From contig JANCIK010000011.1 of NCBI GenBank assembly GCA_028532985.1, positions 124,001 through 188,000 on the forward strand: a DNA stretch of 64,000 nucleotides. Reading direction: 5' to 3'. Below are positions 30,548 through 41,000 of this stretch, in pieces. Position 1 is the first letter of the stretch, and every line of letters starts with the position of its first letter. Position numbers and translations under genes: made by a program. The DNA is from Stropharia rugosoannulata (lineage: Eukaryota; Basidiomycota; Agaricomycetes; Agaricales; Strophariaceae). The notes under the pieces were generated by a model that was not told where the DNA came from, did not search any database, and saw only the letters and a program-made list of their open reading frames with translations.

Positions 30548-33500
30548 ATGCGTCAAGGAGAGGTCGTGTTGATGTTTGATAGAGATGATCGCACGGGGAA
30601 AATAGAGATAGCGGGGTACGCGCTACCAAAGAATAAGAAGCGGTTTGGGAGCGCTGAGCTCAGGGATGTATACATGGCTCAAGCAGTACATGAAGCTAAA
30701 ATGGAGGATGATGAGAAAGAAAGAATATACAAGTATTTTCAGCAGCGCGAATGGCGCAAGGAAGAAGTAGTCAAAGGAGAGCCTAGAGGGCAGTTCCGTG
30801 CATCGCACGAGGAACAGGTCCCTAGTAAGAGACAAGGAGTAACGCGTAAGCGCTTGACTGGCAAGAATGCCACGACCGTTACGGTGCTCGCAGGAAAGAA
30901 GTATAAGCCAGTGGCTGAGAAAGTCAGGCCCGTTTATCAAGATTTACCAGAGAAGTTTAGAATAGTGAGGGAGATAAAAGGGGACCCACTAAAGGACATG
31001 CCGCAATTGTCACCACATCCGCCAGACTTCGTACCTACAGGTCGGTACACCGCTGAGCGCATGGAAGGGATTGACAAGGCGCATGAAGGGGATTTCCTGT
31101 GGTCCGAGGAGCGCAAGTTGGTGCATCAAGTCTTCATGCAACAGAATGAGGCGTTCGCGTGGGATGACACAGAGAAGGGCAGATTCCGTACGGACTTCTT
31201 CCCTCCAGTAGATATTCCCACTGTAGAGCACACGCCTTGGGTATTGAAGAACATTCTGATACCACCTGGGATGTATGAGCGCGTATGTGAATTCATCGCC
31301 ACCAAGATTTGCGCAGGCACGTATGAGCCCTCGAGCTCATCGTACCGGTCGCGCTGGTTTACAGTGACTAAGAAAGACGGGGTCTCGTTTAGAATTGTGC
31401 ACAGTCTTGAACCGTTAAATGCGGTAACCATTGCACATTCAGGACTACCCCCAGCAGCAGAGAGTCTAGCGGAACACTTTGCGGGGCGTGCATGTGGCGG
31501 CATCCTGGACTTGTATGTTGGGTACGATGAGCGGCTGTTAGCTGAGTCCTCTAGAGACCTGACTACATTCCAAACGCCGTTCGGTGCGCTGCGCTTAGTA
31601 ACCCTACCTATGGGATGGACAAACTCCGTGCCCATCTTTCATGAGGATGTCGCATATATATTACGCGATGAAATACCTGAAGTTACCGAACCCTACATAG
31701 ATGATGTACCTATTAGGGGACCTAAAACGCGCTATGAGTTAGAAGGAGGAGGATACGAGACGATACCAGAGAATAAGGGAATAAGGAGATTTGTGTGGGA
31801 GCATATGTTGAATGTCAACAGGATCGTGCAGCGCATGAAGTACTCAGGAGGAACATTTAGTGGAAAGAAGTCCATACTGTGCGCGGCTGAGATAGTAGTG
31901 GTGGGGCACTTGTGCACATATGAAGGACAAAAGCCAGCACCTGATAAAGTGCATGCAATCCTCAATTGGGGGCCATGCAAGAACATCAGTGATGTGCGCG
32001 CATTCATGGGTACAATGGGTCTGCTACGGATTTACATCTCGGATTACGCGAAGCGCGCAGAGCACATACAGCGGCTATTGCGTGGGAAAGAGCCCTTTGA
32101 GTGGGGGCCCGCTCAGCAAGCTAGCATGGACTTGCTGAAAGACGGTGCGCGCAATGCACATTGCGTGAAACCACTGGACTACACATTGCCAGGGCCGATT
32201 ACTTTGGCTGTAGACACATCATGGCGAGCAGTAGGATTCTATATTTACCAGCAGGACCCACAAGATTCGAAGAAGAGGGTATATGCGTGCTTCGGATCAA
32301 TACTGTTAACGGAACGCGAGCAGCGCTTCTCACAGCCGAAGCGGGAGTTGTATGGACTCTTACGTGCGCTACAAGCCTGTTATTACTGGCTCATCGGTGC
32401 GCACAAGCTGGTGGTGGAAACAGATGCCAAATACTTGAAGGGCATGTTGGATAATCCGGGCATGGGCCCTAATGCGACTATTAATCGCTGGATAGATAAA
32501 ATACTTATGTATCACTTCCAGTTGAAACATGTTGCGGGCAAAACCTTTGGTGCGGATGGTTTATCACGCAGAGAAGGGCAACCGGGAGATGAGGCGTACG
32601 CGCACTCCGAAGAAGATGATGATCAGGAGGTGGGACCGCTCGAATACGAGAAAGTCTATGAAGAGGACCCGGATCCCCTGGGCTTTGAGGAGTTCAAAGA
32701 ACAGATTGATGATCGCGGCGGGTATCTATACACAGGACTACTCAACGAGTTGTTTGAAGGTCCCACTGCTCACAAGTTACCAGAAGCACGCTCTATAGGC
32801 TGTTTCCAGCAGGAGCTCGAGCGCGCACGGGAAGAGACGGAAGCGGAAAAGCGGGCCGTGCGGGACTTCATACAGAAAGAGAGTGTGCCGCTCGCGCAGC
32901 GCGAGTATTTAGAGAAATTCATATTAGCGCATGCGATACCTGACTCCAGAATAGAGGATCTGGAGGATGAAGAGTACAATGAGCGCAACAGGACGTCTGC
33001 AGGGAAAGATATGGATGAGAAATTGCTGATGATACGCTACTGGTTGCAGAATCCAACCACTAGGCCAAAAGGCATGACGGAGCGAGAATATCAGAACTTT
33101 ACGAGGAATGCTCGTAACTTCTTCTTAGACAAGGATGGGCGGATGTACAGGAGATCCATAGATGACGCGCATAAGTTGGTGATAGATCAGGCGCAGCAGA
33201 CATGCATGCTGCGCTCAGCGCATGACAGCTTGGGGCACAGAGGAGCGTATGCTATGTGCAAACTGCTAGCTGAGCGCTTCTGGTGGCCTGAGTTGGAAAG
33301 GGATGTCTACTGGTATGTGAAAACATGTCATGTCTGTCAGTTAAGGCAGAAGACAATCATCCAGATCCCGCACACCGAGACACACACGCCGTCTATCTTC
33401 CAGCAACTACACGCGGACACTATGCACATGTCCCCGGCCTCCAATGGGTATAATTACATAGTACACGGAAGATGTGCGCTGAGCTCATGGGCGGAAGGGC

Positions 33501-34483
33501 GGCCATTAAAGAAAGAGAATGCCCGTGCGATAGCACAGTGGATATTCGAGGACATTATCTGCCGTTGGGGCTGTCTGCAAGAAATCATCACAGACAATGG
33601 TGGACTGTTCCGCGCAGCGCTCAAGTATTTAGAAAAGAAGTATGGGATTACAGGGATTACCATCTCAGTGTACAATTTGCAAGCGAATGGCAAAATAGAA
33701 CGTCCCCATTGGGACATAAGACAGATGTTGTGGAAAGCGTGTGGAGGGACAGAAGGTGCGCATAAGCGTTGGAGTAGATTCTTCTACCATGTGTTGTGGG
33801 CGGATCGTATCACTGTGCGACGAGGATTCGGGTGTTCCCCATTCTTCATGGTAACGGACGCGCACCCCATACTACCCTTCGACATAGCAGAAGCGACTTG
33901 GCTGGTGAAACTACCAGATCGCGTACTGACTACAGAGGAGTTAGTAGGGTATCGCGCGCGCGCACTAGCCAAACATCGCGACACAGTAGAGGAGATGCGC
34001 ACACGAGTATCAAAGACGAAAAGAGATGCAATCAGGGCATTTGAAAAGAAGCACTCGGCTAAAATCCGTGACTATGTGTTTAAGCCAGGAGATGTAGTGC
34101 TAATGAGGAACTCGGGCATAGAATCCAGTCTGAACCGTAAGATGCTCGCACGATGGAACGGGCCTTACATCATTATCGCACGAAAAGATGGTGGAGCATA
34201 CTTAGTGGCAGAAATGGATGGCTCTGTGTTGAAGGATAAGGTGGCGGCATTCCACCTCATTCCCTACTTTGCACAAAGGCAGCTGCGCTTACCGGATGGC
34301 TTGGATGATATAATTGATCAGACCAAGGAGAACCTCGCTAAAATATTAGAGGCGCCGGATTACGAGCCAGCTATTCCCAAAGATTATATCTTTGACGAGC
34401 CTGGCGTGCCCTTGGGTAGCGGCGCGCTTACAGTGGAAGAAGATGAAGAAGACGATGATGACTGGGGCGAAGAAGACACTTAG
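30548..34483 (+). CDS. pol: Gypsy-1 Pol: reverse transcriptase, RNase H, integrase
   Basis: 1311 residues from ATG 30548, which shares one base with the protease stop (TGATG), suggesting termination-reinitiation. RT: YEPSSSSYRSRWFTVTKKDG, FGALRLVTLPMGWTNS, catalytic YIDDVPI. RNase H: LAVDTSW, KRELYGLL, VETDAKY. Integrase: HDSLGHRG...CHVCQ zinc site, then D in HADTMH, D in ITDNGG and E in NGKIER. A GPY-like module (RWNGPYII) is followed by an acidic tail. A charged insert of about 200 residues separates RNase H and integrase. Similar throughout to Gypsy-3 Pol. No stop or frameshift; this is the one intact pol here besides Gypsy-3. Confidence 0.93.
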   Translation: MRQGEVVLMFDRDDRTGKIEIAGYALPKNKKRFGSAELRDVYMAQAVHEAKMEDDEKERIYKYFQQREWRKEEVVKGEPRGQFRASHEEQVPSKRQGVTRKRLTGKNATTVTVLAGKKYKPVAEKVRPVYQDLPEKFRIVREIKGDPLKDMPQLSPHPPDFVPTGRYTAERMEGIDKAHEGDFLWSEERKLVHQVFMQQNEAFAWDDTEKGRFRTDFFPPVDIPTVEHTPWVLKNILIPPGMYERVCEFIATKICAGTYEPSSSSYRSRWFTVTKKDGVSFRIVHSLEPLNAVTIAHSGLPPAAESLAEHFAGRACGGILDLYVGYDERLLAESSRDLTTFQTPFGALRLVTLPMGWTNSVPIFHEDVAYILRDEIPEVTEPYIDDVPIRGPKTRYELEGGGYETIPENKGIRRFVWEHMLNVNRIVQRMKYSGGTFSGKKSILCAAEIVVVGHLCTYEGQKPAPDKVHAILNWGPCKNISDVRAFMGTMGLLRIYISDYAKRAEHIQRLLRGKEPFEWGPAQQASMDLLKDGARNAHCVKPLDYTLPGPITLAVDTSWRAVGFYIYQQDPQDSKKRVYACFGSILLTEREQRFSQPKRELYGLLRALQACYYWLIGAHKLVVETDAKYLKGMLDNPGMGPNATINRWIDKILMYHFQLKHVAGKTFGADGLSRREGQPGDEAYAHSEEDDDQEVGPLEYEKVYEEDPDPLGFEEFKEQIDDRGGYLYTGLLNELFEGPTAHKLPEARSIGCFQQELERAREETEAEKRAVRDFIQKESVPLAQREYLEKFILAHAIPDSRIEDLEDEEYNERNRTSAGKDMDEKLLMIRYWLQNPTTRPKGMTEREYQNFTRNARNFFLDKDGRMYRRSIDDAHKLVIDQAQQTCMLRSAHDSLGHRGAYAMCKLLAERFWWPELERDVYWYVKTCHVCQLRQKTIIQIPHTETHTPSIFQQLHADTMHMSPASNGYNYIVHGRCALSSWAEGRPLKKENARAIAQWIFEDIICRWGCLQEIITDNGGLFRAALKYLEKKYGITGITISVYNLQANGKIERPHWDIRQMLWKACGGTEGAHKRWSRFFYHVLWADRITVRRGFGCSPFFMVTDAHPILPFDIAEATWLVKLPDRVLTTEELVGYRARALAKHRDTVEEMRTRVSKTKRDAIRAFEKKHSAKIRDYVFKPGDVVLMRNSGIESSLNRKMLARWNGPYIIIARKDGGAYLVAEMDGSVLKDKVAAFHLIPYFAQRQLRLPDGLDDIIDQTKENLAKILEAPDYEPAIPKDYIFDEPGVPLGSGALTVEEDEEDDDDWGEEDT

Positions 34484-34611
34484 ACGTGCGAGCACCGTAG
34501 GAAGAAAAGTGACCACAATATAATATATTGGGTAAAGAAGATGGGGAATACAAAGAGAGCTAGCTACAGACGCCCCTTTAAGGCGCGCAGCGCACATTTG
34601 AGCCAGGCTAT

Positions 34612-35928
34612 CTACTGGGCGGGTTTGTCCTCGGTGGCAGTAACACCAGTAACGTCGAGGCTGCACTGCAAGACGACAAGCTGCTCGACAAGGAGCGTGC
34701 GGCGCTTGAGGATGAAGTCGACCTTGTGGAGATCACAAATAATCTCAGCCTGTAAATCACCAATGAGGCGGCGCGTCACTAACTCGGAAGGGTTGCCGGT
34801 GTTGAGGGGTTCCTTGAGGAGGTTAGCGGCGGCGTCAAGGCAAGCATTGACCTTGTCGTTGTCCAAAACGAGAGAAGTGCCTGAAGGAGAAGAGTTAGGA
34901 GAGATCAATAAGAAAATGGTGCGGTGCGCGTACCTTGCATAATAAAAGGAGAGTCGGGGAACGTAGGAACGCCCTCTGAGCCCAGCCTGGCTTTCTTAGG
35001 AGAGGCCTCACCTGCGGCGGCGTCACGGAATGAGCGACGGAGCTCGGTCTGACAATAAGTCATGCCTCGACCAAGGGGACGAGAGCGGTAACCAGGAGTG
35101 TCTCCGCGCTCGCGCTGGTATTTCTATAAGAATCTAAGTGTGCGCAGAGGAGACAAGTCAGACACACACCTGTTTGGGGGTATCAGGTGGCGCGGCGCGC
35201 TTCTTGTTAGGACTCGGCTCAGGTGTATGCTGCCTGCTGGGAGGACCTCCCTCAGTCGCGGCTTCAACTTTATCGTCGAGGGCCATCTTTTTGAGGAGCA
35301 TGTAAAGTTGCATGTTAGTGATGTCTGGTAAAGAAACTAAGGTTAGCCACACCTTGTCATCGTCAGAGTCAGGAGATGTAGTACCTCCAGGCGCGGAGGC
35401 GGTCTCAAGGTCCGCAGTTGCGGAACGGGTAAGAACTTGAATGTTGCGCTGCGCACACCAAAAAGGGGATTAAGTATAGAAAGGGTTAGGAGAGGAAGAT
35501 GAGCGCACAGGTCCAGTAGGGGTATGGGTGCGCTGACGAGAAGGGGCAGCCTTGGCCTTGAGGACTTGTTCATGCAAGTTAATAAATGCGTTGGCGGCAG
35601 GGGAGAAGGAGCGAATGTGGTGATCAGCCTCGAGCGACGTATATATGGCGCGAGTCTCATTAAGGATCTCGATAGCTTCACTGTTGTTTATAACGCGAGT
35701 GATACCGCCGTGCGCGTCGCGCCAGCGGTTCTGCAATCGTGCCAGACGAAGTCAGTAAAATACAACAAAAGAACCACGCGGTGCACGCACCAAATCGACA
35801 GCAAGCAGCTCCAAGCTACCAGTATAATTCGCAGGAGTGGCAGAGGCCAACCCACGAATATCCTGGATCAGTGAGAGCTGATGCTTGACATTGGTGAAGT
35901 TAAAAAGAGGAGCATGAGTAGTGGCCAT
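34612..35928 (-). CDS. Antisense gene C of Gypsy-1, unknown function
   Basis: Five exons on the minus strand: 35928-35791, 35730-35509, 35448-35170, 35123-34934 and 34880-34612. All introns are 43-60 bp with GT-AG ends, and the phases join to 365 residues without a stop. The N-terminal third is helical (LFNFTNVKHQLSLIQDIRG), the middle is Pro/Ser/Thr-rich with KKR clusters, and the end is a predicted helical bundle (DKVNACLDAAANLLKEPL...DFILKRRTLLVEQL) that could mediate oligomerisation. I do not recognise the family. The stop is 130 bp from the pol stop, tail to tail. A TATA box lies 61 bp upstream. Confidence 0.7.
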
Positions 35929-35988
35929 GGTAGAGGTTGAGAACAGTTGGAATAAAGGGCGATGCGCTCATACAACAAACGGTGAGCG

Positions 35989-35996
35989 CTTATATA
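35989..35996 (-). promoter_or_regulatory. TATA box of antisense gene C
   Basis: TATATAAG on the minus strand; two copies of TGCGCGCATC (36206 with full 13-mer, 36229) lie 210-240 bp further upstream. Confidence 0.6.
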
Positions 35997-36428
35997 GCAT
36001 TCACCAGGTTGATCAGCGCTGCGCGCAGCTGGTGACCGACCGAGCAGCAGGCCCAAGGAGTTAAGAAAGGAGGGACTTTACAAGAAGTCCAGATGGGTCA
36101 TAGCACAGGGCTACACCATGCCTGACATTACATTCACGGAGATTGAGTGGGATGGAAGGGACCTGAATATAAGATCCCATATAGCAACAAGAGATGGGAG
36201 GACTGTGCGCGCATCGCAGCAAAAAGGGTGCGCGCATCAAGGGAGATGCAGGTCTTTCCCCATTTGGCAAAATGATGTCCGCTTTGGGAATTGATGCCGA
36301 AAATGCATAACAATGTTACCCAACAGTCTTATTTCAAATACAGGGTCATGACATATGTACCAAGAAATAGATGCTAGCTGAGTATAGATAGTTATCAATG
36401 AAAAGACAGCAGAGTGTCAGTTCGGGAA

Positions 36429-37528
36429 TTAAACATCCTAAGAAGTGATTGTCAGGGTTAGTGCAGCGCACGAGGAGAAAGACCCACAGGAAAGAATTCC
36501 TCCTGATAAAAGACCTGGGCGGCATAGTGAAGTTGTTGGAAGTGTTCAGAGTGAGGGAGGATACTGTAGCGCTCAGCATCAGTAGTACCGCACAAGCGCA
36601 GGACAAGCTCGCCATAGTGAAGCTGAGCGCACAAGTGCGAGATGCGGGGCGAGTGGCAGGTAGCTTCGGTCAGCGCCAAAGCCCGCTGCAAAGGATGTCA
36701 GAACGGTGCATGAGAACAATAGCAAAGGGGGACATGCGCGCACCGCATGGTCTTGAACATGACGCATCATGTCTAGGCAGATGGTCATGGGAAGCAGCGG
36801 TTCAGTCGCAGACTCGAGAACAAAGTGAAGTGCGCCTATGTAGATGCGGCAGACGCGCTCATGGTTATCGAGCGGAATATCAGCTAGCGCCCGCTTGGGT
36901 AGAGCAGCTAAGCGCAGAAAGGCAGGATCAGACCTCGCGCGCTGAAGGAGATTACTTTCGGTATTAAGGGAGGGCATGATGATGAAAGACAGGGTCATTG
37001 CTGGACCATATATATTACAAAACAATCCATCAGAAACGCGCACGGGCTCAATCGTAGCTAATATCATCTACTACAAGGGCAGCGTCGGGATCTACGTCTA
37101 GAAGGGCGGTCCCTGTTGGTTCCGAGGGTGGGAGATTGTGAAAAGGCATGCCAAGATGGCTGTACCGGTCGAGAATGTGAAGAGCGGCGTTGCTGAGCAT
37201 GCGCGCATCGAAATGATCGTCGCTGAATCTGCACTGAGCGCGGCCTTCGTAAAACACGATCGTCATGACTAAAGACAGGAATTGGCGATTGAAATCGATA
37301 AAGCGCAAAGGCAGTGTAATACAATCCTGGAGGAAAACGTCAGTAGAGGAAGCGCTTGCATGAACATAAGGACTTTACCAGTGCGCGCACGAGGGACTGA
37401 GCAGACTGTAGAGGAAAGTGAAAAGGGCCGTTGTGGCAGTCCTCTGCGAGCTCCGCATGAATGGCGAGTTGCCTCAATAGCACGGTAAATTGGCAAGCCA
37501 CAGCGGTGCGCTGATATCAGAGAGCCAT
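36429..37528 (-). CDS. Antisense gene B of Gypsy-1, helical protein of unknown function
   Basis: Exons (minus strand) up to 37379, then 37326-37075, 36941-36744, 36685-36515 and 36437-36429 join in phase to about 255 residues. The start is unresolved: the ATG at 37528, 37-44 bp below a TATAAA, reads ATG GCT CTC TGA, and the clear coding sense begins right after that TGA (RTAVACQFTVLLRQLAIHAEL). Either a 5' exon lies elsewhere or codon 4 has mutated. The N-terminal half (LDCITLPLRFIDFNRQFLSL) aligns with Gypsy-2 gene D', and LADIPLDNHERVCRIYIGAL aligns with gene B'. Mostly helical, no catalytic motif seen. Confidence 0.6.
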
Positions 37529-37564
37529 AGCAGAGAGTAAAGAAACTCTCAACTGGGGACAGTT

Positions 37565-37572
37565 GAATTTAT
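37565..37572 (-). promoter_or_regulatory. TATA box of antisense gene B
   Basis: TATAAATT on the minus strand. The 13-mer TGCGCGCATCGCA lies at 37703-37715 and a one-base variant at 37790-37802. Confidence 0.6.
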
Positions 37573-38020
37573 AGTGGGGGGGAGAGATGGCCTAGCCAAG
37601 CAGAGATAAACCTAGGTGCTTAAGGAGATACTGCAGGAAGAACAAGAGCTCAGGGCAGAAGTAAAAGCTGGCTGGCGCATACACATTTGCATGTCTTTCA
37701 TATGCGCGCATCGCACTCATACTCGCCCACTGTAAAAAGACAGGAGCAGAAGTTAGTGGGCAGATACAAGCAAGTGGACACGGGCCATATGCGCGCATGG
37801 CACTGGTAGCCGCTCAAAAGAAACCAGGCTAGTAGACATCTTAAAAAGGCAGAGAGAACTTAAGATCACACAGGAGGAAGATAAGAAGATAATGATAATT
37901 CCAAAGCATATAATAGTAAACAAAAACTACTCTACATATGCTAGATAGAATAGTTAGGAAGGGAACAGGAAAGAAGTACAAAATGAAAACAAGCGCCAAA
38001 ATGCGCGCCCCGCAGCAAGA

Positions 38021-41000
38021 CTAGGCCCCCATATTATCGCCATCCTCTTCCTCAGCGGAGACCTCGGGGCTCGAGTCGTCGACAACGACGGGAGAGGACT
38101 TGTAAGACCGAACGGGAGCCTTGCCTTTGCCTTTGCCTTTACCCTTGCCTTTGGAAGTAGCAGAGCGGACTTTGGAAGCCTTAGAAGGCTGGGGAGCGGG
38201 AATAAAAGAAGAAGGATCTTGACGAGGATGGTCGGGGTGATAGAAAGAGGAAGAAGGCAGAGAGTCGATCGAAGGGCGGGAGTCCAATGGTTGGCAGAGC
38301 GCATCGTATGAAGTGCAGAGCTGCTTGAGGTCCATAGAACGAAGGGTATCGAATGTTTCGCAGTCAGCGAAACGGGAGCCAATAATCACATTAGTGGGCA
38401 GGGTCACGGCCATAGCCTGCGCGAGCTGCACAAGCTGGATGAGTTCAGCGAAATAGAGGCGCTGAAGGCCTCGACGAGTTTCCTCAGCGGCGCGCGCTTG
38501 CTGACTGAAAACTTCAATACGGGCGAAAGAGGCATGTAATTCTAGAAAGAAGGAGAACCATAAGTAATAGAAGAAAAGAAGAAAAAGGAGACGCACGCAC
38601 CACGGGGAGAGGTGCAATACCAGCCAGAAGTACCCTCCAAGGCGCTGTCGAGCTCAGGGCCAGTCATGGTATGCAGGCAAGGGCCTTGGCCCCCTAGGCG
38701 GCAACCCACGCATTTCCGGCCAGGACCGCGAAGGATGCAAAAGTGCTTCAGTGAGGGAGTGGTGGAAGAGTCGTCCTGAGGGCGGCTGCAAAGTGAGCAA
38801 GTGAAACCAGGCTAAGGAAGGAACAATAAATAAATGCTAAAAAGGAGAAAAATGAAGAGACGAACGATGATCGCTTCGCGCAGCGCTTCCTCAGGCAGGA
38901 GTTGGGCCATGCTTATGGCGTCTGGCAAGGGGTTGCCAGCAAGGGCCAGGGACGCGTGATAGATGCCAGGCAGGAGGTTGTAGATGGGGTATGTCGAGTG
39001 GTACTGCGACTTGGAGGAATCAACGCCTTTCAGGCGGGGCAGCTCTTCGAGGCCGCTAGGAATCGCCGCTAAGGGAACGACCTTGGTATGCGAGGCGCGT
39101 ACCTGAGGCATGGGGGGAGAGCCGCGCACGGTGGAGGGCCCCGCTAACGTCTCCTGAATCACTAAAAACAAAAATAAAATAAAAGACGGGTGTCAATTAA
39201 AAGGGATAAAGCTGCAAAGAAAGAATACATACCAGCTGCTTTGCGGGTACGCTTGGCTATGGGAATAGCAGGGACAGGCAGGGTGGAGATGGGTACGAGC
39301 GCGGCGCGCTTGCGTTTGGAAGGAGGAGCAGGCGCGGAATCAACAGCTGGAGGTAATAAGAGGTCCGGAGAAGGAGAAGGCAGGGGAGGGGTTGGCGAAG
39401 GAGCGGCGTGCTTTCGTTTGGCGAGTGCGGCAGGAAGGGGCTCGACTGGCAGGGGATCTGGAGAGGGAGGGGGTGGTGTGGGCAAAGGCGAGGCGCGCCT
39501 CTCTTCGACGGGAGGGGCGGTGTGAGGGGCTGGGGCTGGCCCCTCGTGAAAACATGAAAAACCATAAGGTTCAGAACATAGATACACAAGAAGCGACATA
39601 TCCGCCATAACGATCGGAAACTACTATCGGAAACTGAAAGAACAAGAAGAAGCACGAAATATGAAGACTAAGATATGAAGATGCAAGTTTATTCGAAGAT
39701 ATGAAATATGTACATGATGAAACAAGAAGACAAGCACAAGGAAGACTCAAGATGTTATTACAACTCAATGGCAGATCAAGAAAGATAACAGCATCAGAGC
39801 AATATTGGGCTTCTGATGCCGACAACATCAGATCAATATCAACAATCTGATGTAACTATGGACCCACAAGGGAGTCAATCACATGGAAATACTCATACAG
39901 ACGACCTGGGACAAATATGGCAACAGATTCCGATGATATGCAGGGGTTTCCGACGACATGCAAGCGTGTGGTAGCAGAAAGCAGAAGTATCTCGATACAA
40001 ACACAAGGGACATAGGTGCGGAAAGAGGGTCGGAGAAGATGTGTGTTTAGGGGAGAACATGGAGTTGATCCGGCCGCAGGAAGATCTCTTGTGCTTGGGC
40101 TTGGTTTCCGAAGATAAGGATATTTGTGGCCAAGATATGAAGCATGCTGTAGTGCAGCATGGTTTCCGACAAGATAAAGTCAGCATGGGCGGTCGGATCT
40201 TCGTGGATGTATATGGTACGATCTGGGCATGGCAACCAGACGGGTATTTAAGGAGTAGAATATCTCTGTACTTCTCCAGCTTCCTTCAGGGTTAAATTCT
40301 ACCTACACACATCTTACCAGTTCGCATCGGAAACCGTTGTTTAAACCTTGTACACTGGAAGCTCCTTGTTATAAAACAAGTAAAACCTTTTCAACGTGCT
40401 ATCGTTGTACACATGTTGCCTTCGCACATTGTGAACTATAGAGACAGGCTTTTCAGACCAGTCCAACCCAACTTCGCACCTCACAACGTGGAGCCCACCG
40501 CGAGGGTCTACAGTTCACAATAGATCCGTCTGTTCCAGACTGTCGGATAACTCGTCAACTTGCTGCAGAATTTGCTATACCCCTACAACCTCCTGAAGCG
40601 CCCATCAAGAGAAGAAGGAAAAGACCGACACCGTCAGGAAGCCAAATATCTTCAGTACTCAGCCATATATCGGAAATGGATCACGGAATCGAAGCAAACC
40701 CTTTTGAAGTTCAAACTGTGGCGCCCAAAGTCAAGCCTTACCCAAATCGCAACTCAAAAGATGCTCCATCGTTTACAGGACCCACTACTCCTTTACATCG
40801 ATACCTAGAGGACATCGAGGAATTATGCAAAGACAGGGGAGACACATCGGATATCACACGGATTACAAAAACCCTGTGGTATGTGGATTACCGATACCAC
40901 GAAACATGGAAGAATATTCTAGATGAAAACAAATCCTGGAAGGAGAATAAACAAATATTACTGGAATATTTCCCTGGGTTGGATTCGCTCTACAAATACT

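Larger units (their letters stand above)
27667..30548 (+). pseudogene. Gypsy-1 protease ORF, split by a copia-type element
   Basis: ATG 27667 lies inside the end of gag in the -1 frame. The ORF runs to 28715, is interrupted by 28716-30284, and resumes after one copy of the CAAGT duplication, in frame, to TGA 30546-30548. Before the insertion: a basic/acidic linker, then retropepsin motif LLDSGSQIVSM. After it: LLGRPFEIL, the second conserved loop. With the insertion, translation would end 18 codons into the inserted LTR (EGM, stop), so this copy lacks a complete protease; the pol frame beyond is unaffected. Confidence 0.85.

Noticed and set aside
34500..39520. An env-like gene in Gypsy-1
   Set aside because: The post-pol genes are antisense and intron-bearing, with no signal peptide or membrane anchor.
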